Under the pieces are notes generated by a model, which searched no databases, was not told the DNA's origin, and worked only from the letters and a program-made list of their open reading frames with translations. Positions 56,581 through 64,000 of a stretch of DNA of 64,000 bases are shown one piece after another. Numbering within the stretch: position 1 is the first letter of the stretch; the number at the start of each line of letters is the position of its first letter. Source of the DNA: Liolophura sinensis (Eukaryota; Mollusca; Polyplacophora; Chitonida; Chitonidae); contig NC_088296.1 in assembly GCF_032854445.1 (NCBI RefSeq), forward strand, positions 15,427,485 through 15,491,484. Reading direction: 5' to 3'. The translations under genes were made by a program, and so were the position numbers.

Positions 56581-56738
56581 TTCCTCTCCGGCCGTACGTG
56601 GGAAGGTCTTGTAGCAACCCGCAGATGGTCGTGGGTTTCTCCAGCGCTCTGCCCGGTTTCCTCCCACCATAATTCTGGCCGTAAATGAAATATTCTAGAG
56701 TACGACGTAAAACACCAATCAAATAAATAAATAAATAA
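56581..56738 (+). mobile_element. SINE family A, 5' truncated
   Basis: TTCCTCTCCGGCCGTACGTG to AAATAAATAAATAAATA, with a small internal deletion at GGCCGTAAATGAAATA. Confidence 0.9.
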
Positions 56739-57629
56739 GTATTTTCAGATTCCTTGAGTCTAAATCTGTATCAATGGTATAAAATTAAGTAACTACTTGC
56801 ATCTAAATTAATCAAAAGCATCCTCAATAAAAACGAACTATTTACTCACGTATTTGCTAATGAACATTAAGTTATTCAACATTGCGGCGCTCACGAAAGG
56901 CAGTATGAAGAGAGTACGAAGGAATAATCACGCATTCGAGGGCAAGCAGTAGCGTTTCTGTAGAGTTAAAGGCAAAACAGGTCACCGCTCTTCGTGCAAC
57001 ATGTGAGAAAAGAGATACCATTGCAGTCTAATGGACTGGGTATGGTAACAGTCTCGTATATCAGCTTATGATTTGGGTCATCCAGCGTCGAGAACAAAGT
57101 GTAGAACTCACGATAACTATTGCTGTATCCCCTGTGAATTCTGTTATTCAAAATCAAGTGGTAAGTGTGTAAGTATATGTAAATTGCCGTGGTTCAGCTT
57201 GAGCATGGAGGGAAAAGATAATAATACCCATGAACCCTGTAAATAGCGCACTGCTCAACAGTTCTGTACGTTCGCCATCGCGTGCAGTTGTTTACATAAG
57301 GCGAAACTAGTCATTTCAGATCAGATGACGTAATGTACGAGTCTCGCTTTCGACATCGCTGTTGTAAAAAGTATGGCGCCCAAGTCTATTAGAGATGTAA
57401 GCTCAACACCAGGCCGTAGGTATGTCTCTGTTTTAGAATAAGGCCCATATATGTGAGAAACTTGCATGGGGTATTTTTGCCTTTACCGCTGCAGTGCATG
57501 TTTACTACAAGCTTGACGTGAGTTATTTATGATCACACATGAAGAGTGTGACGTATATACTACAGACAAAAAAGTACATGACATCAGGGCGTTTTGTGAA
57601 AGGCGGAGTTTAGAATCAATCCCTAAATG
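56739..57629. other. Intergenic sequence between the death-domain copies
   Basis: Contains the candidate exon at 57373-57419. Nothing else recognised. Confidence 0.45.
57373..57419 (+). CDS. Candidate first coding exon of an unknown gene
   Basis: A short ATG stretch (M-A-P-K-S-I-R-D-V) runs into a good splice donor, TAG|GTATGT at 57420. It is preceded by a repeat-free region with a CRE-like TGACGTAA at about 57324, so it looks like a promoter plus exon 1. I find no matching downstream exon in the window and do not recognise the product. Confidence 0.2.
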
Positions 57630-57832
57630 GTTTATTTATTTATTTGATGGACGTTTTTCACGGTACTGGTAGTCAAGAACATTTGATTGGAGGAAACTGG
57701 ACAGAACTCGGAGGAACCCCAGACAATCCGTTGGTTGCTGGTAGACCTCTCATGTACGGCCGGAGAGGAAGCCAACATGACCTGGACTTGAACTCACAGC
57801 GACAGCATTGGCCAGAGGTTCCTGACAATCCC
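57630..57832 (-). mobile_element. SINE family A, diverged
   Basis: TTTATTTATTTATTTGATGG to ACTCACAGCGACAGCATTGG; internally shortened. Confidence 0.82.
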
Positions 57833-57943
57833 TAACAGAGAAAAACTGACAAAACGCCAGATTGGTTGATAGGTGACGGCTGTGTGTGACCATTTTCACA
57901 TTTGAACCGTATTATTTTAGTTTCTTTATTAAATATAGCTTTC

Positions 57944-58218
57944 GGGGCCTCCGTGGCTCAGTCGGTTAAAGCGCTAGCGCAGCGTAATGACCCAGGAGTC
58001 TCTCACCAATGCGGTCGCTGTGAGTTCAAGTCCAGCTCATGCTGGCTTCCTCTCCGGCCGTACGTGAGAAGGTCTCTCAGCAACCTGCGGATGGTCGTGG
58101 GTTTCCTCCGGGCTCTGCCCGGTTTCCACCCACCATAAAGCTGGCCGCCGTCGTATAAGTGAAATATTCTTGAGTACGGCGTAAAACACCAATCAAAAAA
58201 AAAAAAAAAAAAATATAT
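57944..58218 (+). mobile_element. SINE family A, full length, pure poly(A) tail, perfect 11-bp target-site duplication
   Basis: ATATAGCTTTC flanks it at 57933-57943 and 58219-58229. The tail is a run of A after AATC instead of AAAT repeats. Lies upstream of the truncated death-domain copy. Confidence 0.96.
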
Positions 58219-58399
58219 ATATAGCTTTCATTTCTACTAAAAATACAGAGAATGGTTAATAATAGTAAACGGTTACGTCAATGTTGCAGTATTCACGTAG
58301 TCTGGGTGTTTGACCGGCTATCATGGAGGGATAAGAATAGAGTTGAGGTGTGATAGACTGGCATATATTGGTGACCAAGAAAATAAACCCCCAAATGAG

Positions 58400-58547
58400 G
58401 TCAGTCAACTAAGGTCAGGACGAGAATAACGAACTGCGAGACAAACTAGACCGGGTATATAAACGCTGCCTACAGAAGTCTGAACCAGAGCATAAACGCC
58501 AAAGAGACCATAGATTTAGCAGTATAGCCAGTACTTTTTAGTTGGAC
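58400..58547 (+). promoter_or_regulatory. Promoter of the truncated paralogue, TATA box at 58456-58463
   Basis: TATATAAACGCTG at the same distance from the ATG as in the intact gene, with matching AGTCAACTAAGGTCAGGAC and ACAAACTAG blocks upstream. Confidence 0.6.
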
Positions 58548-59507
58548 ATGGAGACGATGTATGATTCGGCGAAACACATCACCGACACCTGGGCAAGGTT
58601 GGCAAACGAGTTAAGGGAGATAACCGAGGAGATGAGTAAGAACGAAGACGAACTATACAGCGGAGTACAGCCAATGAAATATCTTCACGAGGTATTTGGA
58701 TGTTTGAGAGGATTACCTGGAATTTCTAAGCCTATCAGAAGCTTTGAGGACATACTGCATTCTTTACAGAACGCCAGTGCCAGGTCTGGCAAAGATGTGA
58801 AACCCAGATTTGTGAATTCTTTACAGGATTATGTTGATACACACGAAATTGCTCTAGGAGATGTGAACGAACTGTGTAAACGCCTTGATCGAGTTTTGTG
58901 TACAGTGGAAGACTGCTATGGTGGCTACGAACACGTGGACAGCGAAGAAGCTGACTTTTACATAAAGCTTAATATTCGTATCCACAAAGCTAAGGAAACA
59001 TTTGAAAAGACAAGTGCCATACTGAAGTGCCTTAGGAACAGTAGTGATTATTGCGAATTTCTCAGCGAAGAAGGGTGGTCCCTAGATTTGCGTCTAGCTC
59101 TAGACTGCGAAACTTTCCCCGTTCTCAGACTGCTACCCGACCTAGGACAGAAACTTCTGGCTTCTTGGCTGAGAAGTGACAGAGTTTATGTGGATACGAT
59201 ACAAAACGAGGTGGGTAGACTGAAAAGTCTGGTTTCTCGTCAAGAATGGAAGATTCGGCGGACAGAGATCCACCAGAAGGAACTCTTCACAGCGTTGAGG
59301 GCGGCTCAGTATGAAGTCGGTTATGACTGCGAAAAGCAGTGTGATGATATAAAACGACATCTGACAGAGGATTCAGGTTGTGGACTTGACCCTTCCTCTC
59401 AGTCTGCACGTTTGAGGACGCGTCTTCTCACCACAGATATAACGGGGCACGTGCAACAGTCACGACATTGTGCGAGACATTACGCGAGTTGGACGAGATC
59501 AGGCTGA
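58548..59507 (+). pseudogene. Truncated death-domain gene paralogue, death domain lost by internal deletion
   Basis: Seen: an ORF of 319 codons from ATG 58548, about 95% identical by eye to the first 300 residues of the intact gene. A TTG six bases upstream is not a likely start. After R-L-R-T-R-L (about 59428) roughly 613 bp present in the other copy are missing, and the frame shifts, giving a short foreign tail and a stop at 59507. An 18-bp in-frame deletion also lies near residue 213. Codons for the last death-domain helix and the natural C-terminus survive out of frame to 59565. Inferred: either a pseudogene or a shortened protein with the N-terminal and coiled-coil parts but no death domain. 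The reading frame before the deletion is otherwise clean. Confidence 0.8.
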
Positions 59508-59565
59508 TGGAAAAAATCGAAGACAGGGAAAACCAATCTTTTCTTCCCGATATCAGGAGTGACTG
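59430..59565 (+). pseudogene. Out-of-frame remnant of the death domain C-terminus
   Basis: Matches the last 42 or so codons of the intact gene (N-G-A-R-A-T-V-T-T-L-C to F-L-P-D-I-R-S) with few changes and ends in TGA. It is out of frame with the 319-codon ORF. Similarity continues patchily into the 3' flank, so the duplication included downstream DNA. Confidence 0.8.
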
Positions 59566-60323
59566 AATATGGACATTGGAATTAGAATATGAGAAAAACT
59601 GTGCAAATCTTTCTCTAATTTGCGCGGTTAAGACTTTAATGTGTAATGACAGGCCGTGATCGAAACCGTGCAATTTAATTGATGGACTTTAAGTGCAATA
59701 TGTTTTCTCAGTTTTATGGGGGTTTTTTCATGCTAAAACTGTTATTATAAGTAGTCTGACTGTGACTGATAGTTTATCTCTGTTGGATTTGAATTGTTTT
59801 TGTTAAAGACTTGTACTTAATCAAATATGCCAAAAATGTGTTTCAGGTCATTTCTGTTAAATGGCTCTCCACATACGTTGAATTTATTATTGATATTATT
59901 GACGTATGTGTAAAATTTGACATTTTAAATTTAATAAAATTCTAAAATATATATTCAAGTTTCTGATGTTCATTTCATAATAACCCTATAAAGACCGCCA
60001 TATAAAAGTCTTTTATTGGGTTTTTTAATAATAACACATAGTAGGCATTTCGTGAAACGGTGTAACGGATTGTTGAAGTAATATTTTGATTTCTGCGGAT
60101 ACCGGTACAATCTTATTCGGGTTATGCTTAAGATGTATATACATGTATCTGGTAAGGCCTTGCTGGCAATAAGCCATCCAAAGTGTTGCTCAAGGCACAG
60201 TCCTTCTTCAGTTCAGCACCGCGTGACGTTATCTAATAGGGCTTGCAGATCTGTATGTCAGACATGGAGAATTTCGCCAGTGTCTTGTCAAATGGTAGGT
60301 GGTTTATTGTGGGCACTCCGTAA
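59566..60323. other. 3' flank of the truncated death-domain copy
   Basis: The first 130 bp resemble the 3' flank of the intact gene. The rest is AT-rich with no gene. Confidence 0.5.
59933..59938 (+). terminator. Possible polyadenylation signal AATAAA
   Basis: Lies about 370 bp after the remnant stop codon of the truncated death-domain copy in AT-rich sequence. Motif only. Confidence 0.25.
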
Positions 60324-60570
60324 TATTTATTTATGTATTTAATCAGTGTATTACGCTGTATTACTATATTTCACGTATGCGACGGCAGCCAGCATAATGG
60401 TGGAAGGAAAGTAGGCAGGGCCCGGGGGAAGCCCACTACCATCCGCAGGTTGCTGGAAAACCCTTCCACGTACTACCGCAAAACAAGCTTGAGTAGGACT
60501 TGAACTCACAGCGACCCTATTGGTGAGAGGGTCCTGGGTCATTGCACCACCTCAGCCACGGAGGGCCCCG
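60324..60570 (-). mobile_element. SINE family A
   Basis: TATTTATTTATGTATTTAAT tail to CTCAGCCACGGAGGGCCCC head complement; near full length, diverged. Confidence 0.88.
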
Positions 60571-60847
60571 CTTCGCAAGAAAACTGGCCTGTATCGTAGA
60601 TATGAAAGATCACAACAAGTCACATTTCTTCAACCGTTTCGTACATCTAAGGGCAAATAAGAGCAAAGGGCAAAGTAATTTATTCACCTCAGTTTTTATT
60701 AATTATTCGCATAATTTACGTTTGCCAACATTGTGACTGCACAGAAAATACATCTGGTTATCAATCTAGACGGAGACATTCTCTGGCAATGTATTTAAAA
60801 CGCTGTACATGAACAAATTAATTTATGTATCCGTCTTGCCTTTCCAT

Positions 60848-61032
60848 TTAAACGGATACAGAATGGATTCTGACTGGCTGATGTGAAAGATAGGCTAGTC
60901 CAGGCCATATCTCACCTAAGTTGAATTTTAGGTATGGCACATTTATTCAAGTGTAACCGAGACTGTAGGGTTTAACCCAGAAAGCCCTATCTCCACTGTT
61001 AGCCAATCAGCGTCGATTCTGTATCACTTTAA
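60848..61032. mobile_element. TTAA-flanked MITE, complete
   Basis: TTAA-ACGGATACAGAATGGATTCT on the left and CGATTCTGTATCACT-TTAA on the right; GACTGGCT and AGCCAATC continue the inverted repeat. TTAA target sites are typical of piggyBac-type elements. Confidence 0.8.
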
Positions 61033-61234
61033 GTATATATTTAAAGAATATGTTGATAAAATATAAATATATGTTCACGCGAAGGACACAAGTGACGGTC
61101 TAACCCTAAACAACAACATGTGCGTCGCAACGGCTCCCAAGGTTGAGCTTCCTAGTTGTGGCAGTGATATAAAGCGAGTGTAGGAGCATCACATGCCATG
61201 CATGGAGAACTGGATGTATAGACAGAAAGTATGT

Positions 61235-61507
61235 ATGCTTGGGTTTTAACTCGTACAACTGTTCAGTCATATGACGACAAGGGGTTCATCTGTTGTCTGC
61301 TCTCACTGAAGAATTAAGCCGAAGACAACAGACATGACACCCCACCCAATCACATTATAGTGACAACGGGGCCAACCAGTCCTGTTTATTTGCACTTGTC
61401 TCACTGATGAACGCAGCAACAGGTACCATTTTTAAAGTCGATCCGGGTTTGATCTCTGGTTTCCCGACTTCGAGGCGGACGCTCTAACCATTGGGCCACC
61501 GAAGTGG
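61235..61507 (-). mobile_element. SINE family C
   Basis: The minus strand starts with a tRNA-like head CACTTCGGTGGCCCAATGGT and TAGAGCGTCCGC, and ends near GTCGTCATATGACTGAACAG, a 3' region shared with family B. Confidence 0.75.
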
Positions 61508-61577
61508 TCGGACAAAAGGTCTGACAGAAGGTCGGACAAAAGGCCTGGCAGAAGGTCGGACAGAAGATCTGGCAGAG
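61508..61577 (+). repeat. 24-bp tandem repeat, three copies
   Basis: GGTCGGACAAAAGGTCTGACAGAA-type unit directly next to the SINE C head. Confidence 0.85.
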
Positions 61578-62656
61578 CTGGGAAAGAATGTCATATTATC
61601 TCCCAAACTAAAAATTACAGGCTGTGTAACAAACATGACATGTCGACCGTTTTCAAATACTCAAAATACACATTATCCGCATGTTTAATGATGTGGGTAG
61701 AAAGGAATTCACGGCGATGTGAACATTTCTGCTCTATACTCTGCTTTACCATAAATGTAATTTTTCTCACCAGATAACAAAAGGCTAGTGAAAACGCGAG
61801 GCTTCGTTTCCCACGATTTTGGAGCGAACAGATACTGAGTGGATGTATTTGTGTGAAAACGTGCTTGTAGGGCTATATAACACTTGTATGCGACGTGCAT
61901 ATAGAGGCTGACCGTTTTATGACGGCCACTACAGACCCGTTTTTAAACTGTATGTATAATACACATTGGCCAGTCTGAAGATATACGTCAATAGTCTCAA
62001 GATGAGATTTAATGACTATTCTTCTTCACAACGTATTTGCTTTAGGCTGCACATATGGACACTCAAAGGTGGTGTCAGCCTTGTTGTTTGGATCAGACTA
62101 TGTAATCCAGTACAGCGACCCATATATACAGAGCAGTAAAAGTTACATGGAAAAAAAAATTTTTGAAAGAGAAAAAAATTTACTTGGTTAAAAAGGAAGA
62201 GAAAGGATTCTTTTTTTAACATCCGACATTAAAAGTCGGGGCCTAAGTTTAAAAGTCCAATCTCATAATTAAGGGTTACGCCATGATCTTATCTGTATGT
62301 ATGGGGCTACTGCCTGATCGTCAAGTGACGTTTCTCAATCCCAAAATGTACTTTTAGACGACGAAGAAAACCAACACGATTTAAAGTATAACCTCCAATA
62401 ATATATGATCATTATGTCTGTTCTTTTTTAAACTGTTTAAACTTCCTTTGGGATACTTTACCGATCTACTTTATAGATACATGACGTCTAGGATTGTCTT
62501 CTCTTTCCATGCACGACATGCAGTACTACATTACATGTGACAAAGAAGTCAAGTCAAGGATATACTATACGGGTCTGACAATAATGACACTGATAGATGT
62601 GTGGCGATAAAGATAATGAAGGATCCCCTTCAACCGTCTTTTATAATTAGCTATTA
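61578..62656. other. Intergenic sequence, nothing recognised
   Basis: AT-rich, A-runs near 62152. No gene. Confidence 0.5.
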
Positions 62657-62883
62657 GTAATTTGTTTGATTGTGGATTCACGCCATACTCAAAAATATTT
62701 CACTTATGCGACGTCGGTCCAGCATTATGGCGGGAGGCAGACCACCTGCAGATTTCTGACAGACCTTCCCACATACGACCCGAAAGGAAAGCATCATGAA
62801 CAGGACTTGAAGCCATAGCAACTGCATTGTGAGAGAGGCTCCTTCTCCTGCCGTAGCTGGCTAACTACTCGGGTACGGATGCC
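62657..62883 (-). mobile_element. SINE family A, diverged
   Basis: TTTGATTGTGGATTCACGCC to the head complement near GGTACGGATGCCC. Confidence 0.82.
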
Positions 62884-62945
62884 CTCAACTACATCTTTAC
62901 ACGGTTTACCTGTTTGATAAAAGGATTTATTATCACGTCCTGTTT

Positions 62946-63618
62946 CTTGGATTGTACCAAGTACGCCCCAGAATTAGACTGCACCAAGGGCACCTCAGGA
63001 TTTTAAACAGTACCAAGTACACCTCAGATTTAGATTGTACCAAGGGCACCTCAGAATTTTAGGGCTGTACCAAGTACACCTCAGAATTAGATTGCACCAA
63101 GGGCACCTCAGAATTTTAGGCTGTACCAAGTACACCTCAGAATTAGATTGCACCAAGGGCACCTCAGAATTTTAGGGCTGTACCAAGTACACCTCAGAAT
63201 TAGATTGTACCAAGGGCACCTCAGAATTTTAAACAGTACCAAGTACACCCTCAGAATTAGATTGCACCAAGGGCACCTCAGAATTTTAGGCTGTACCAAG
63301 TACACCTCAGAATTAGATTGCACCAAGGGCACCTCAGAATTTTAGGGCTGTACAAGTACACCTCAGAATTAGATTGCACCAAGGGCACCTCAGAATTTTA
63401 AACAGTACCAAGTACACCTCAGATTTAGATTGTACCAAGGGCACCTCAGAATTTTAGGGCTGTACCAAGTACACCTCAGATTTAGATTGTACCAAGGGCA
63501 CCTCAGAATTTTAAACAGTACCAAGTACACCTCAGAATTAGATTGCACCAAGGGCACCTCAGAATTTTAGGCTGTACCAAGTACACCTCAGAATTAGATT
63601 GCACCAAGTACACCTCAG
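62946..63618 (+). repeat. 57-bp minisatellite made of two related half units
   Basis: TGTACCAAGTACACCTCAGA-ATTAGAT alternates with TGCACCAAGGGCACCTCAGA-ATTTTAGG. About 12 copies, with decayed units up to about 63780. Confidence 0.95.
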
Positions 63619-63794
63619 ATTTTACGGACCTTATCATAAATATCACAGATGTTCAGAGTGCACATTGTACACCTGAGATTTTGCTGAGCGTACCAAATAC
63701 ACATCGCATTTTCATGCCGTATAATATACAGACCCTAGACTGCGCCAAGCACATCACAGATACCATATACATCACAGATGTTTAGACCGTACTG

Positions 63795-64000
63795 AAGTAT
63801 CATGCCGAAGACCACCCGACATGACACCCCAACCAGTCACATTATACTGACACCGGACCAGCTAGTCCTGTTTCCTTGTTCTCTCAGTGCTGAGCGACAA
63901 ACGAGGCAGCAACAGGTACCATTTCTTATAGTCTTTGGTATGACCCGACCCGGATTTGATCCCGGGTCTTCTGACTTCCACACGACTTTGTAGACCAATC
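63795..64000 (-). mobile_element. SINE family C, cut by the window end
   Basis: Shares CGACATGACACCCCAACCAG-like, AGCAACAGGTACCATTT and GATTTGATCCCGGGTCTTCT with the 61.2 kb copy. Confidence 0.75.

Noticed and set aside
58542-58547. TTG start giving two extra residues in the truncated death-domain copy
   Set aside because: The intact copy starts at the equivalent of the ATG at 58548; a TTG start is unlikely in an animal gene.

Overview
The window is animal nuclear DNA, most likely from a mollusc or a close lophotrochozoan relative. It is AT-rich, has spliced genes with long introns, and is crowded with tRNA-derived SINEs of kinds I associate with molluscan genomes (an assignment from memory, not a search). 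Two SINE families dominate: family A, with a tail like CAATCAAATAAATAAAT, and family B, ending in CACTCACTCAC. A rarer family C is also present. Short inverted-repeat transposons (MITEs) and about 20 mini- or microsatellites fill most of the rest. I see nothing bacterial, no CRISPR array, no true tRNA or rRNA gene, and no long retrotransposon ORF.

Layout. 1-6.2 kb: SINEs and a small segmental duplication, no gene. 6.27-9.40 kb, minus strand: a tandem array of about 37 almost identical C2H2 zinc fingers. It is broken by three identical one-base deletions and has no recognisable 5' end. Variation is concentrated at the DNA-contact positions of the fingers. 9.4-14.8 kb: SINEs, a TA microsatellite and a 1.4 kb minisatellite with a 19-bp unit. 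14.86-21.12 kb, minus strand: GTF2A2 (TFIIA gamma), rebuilt here from three exons. 21.40-40.93 kb, plus strand: a LYSMD1-like LysM-domain gene, also rebuilt from three exons. The two genes lie head to head with about 280 bp between start codons, which suggests one shared bidirectional promoter. The second LYSMD1 intron is 17 kb long and inflated by at least seven minisatellites plus SINEs and MITEs. 41-53 kb: repeats, MITEs and SINEs with no gene I can recognise. 53.54-55.18 kb, minus strand: an intact single-exon gene for a 547-residue protein with a helical N-terminal half, a coiled coil and a C-terminal FADD-like death domain. 58.55-59.57 kb, plus strand: an inverted, recently duplicated copy that lost about 0.6 kb, including most of the death domain. 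60-64 kb: more SINEs, a TTAA-flanked MITE and a 57-bp minisatellite.

The confident genes are housekeeping (GTF2A2: Pol II initiation) or conserved but poorly understood (LYSMD1). The death-domain pair and the zinc-finger array are the lineage-specific, fast-evolving parts. I found no multi-gene pathway. The most interesting features are the zinc-finger array that seems to homogenise its scaffold while varying its DNA-contact residues, and the inverted death-domain pair in which one copy has lost its signalling domain but kept its promoter.
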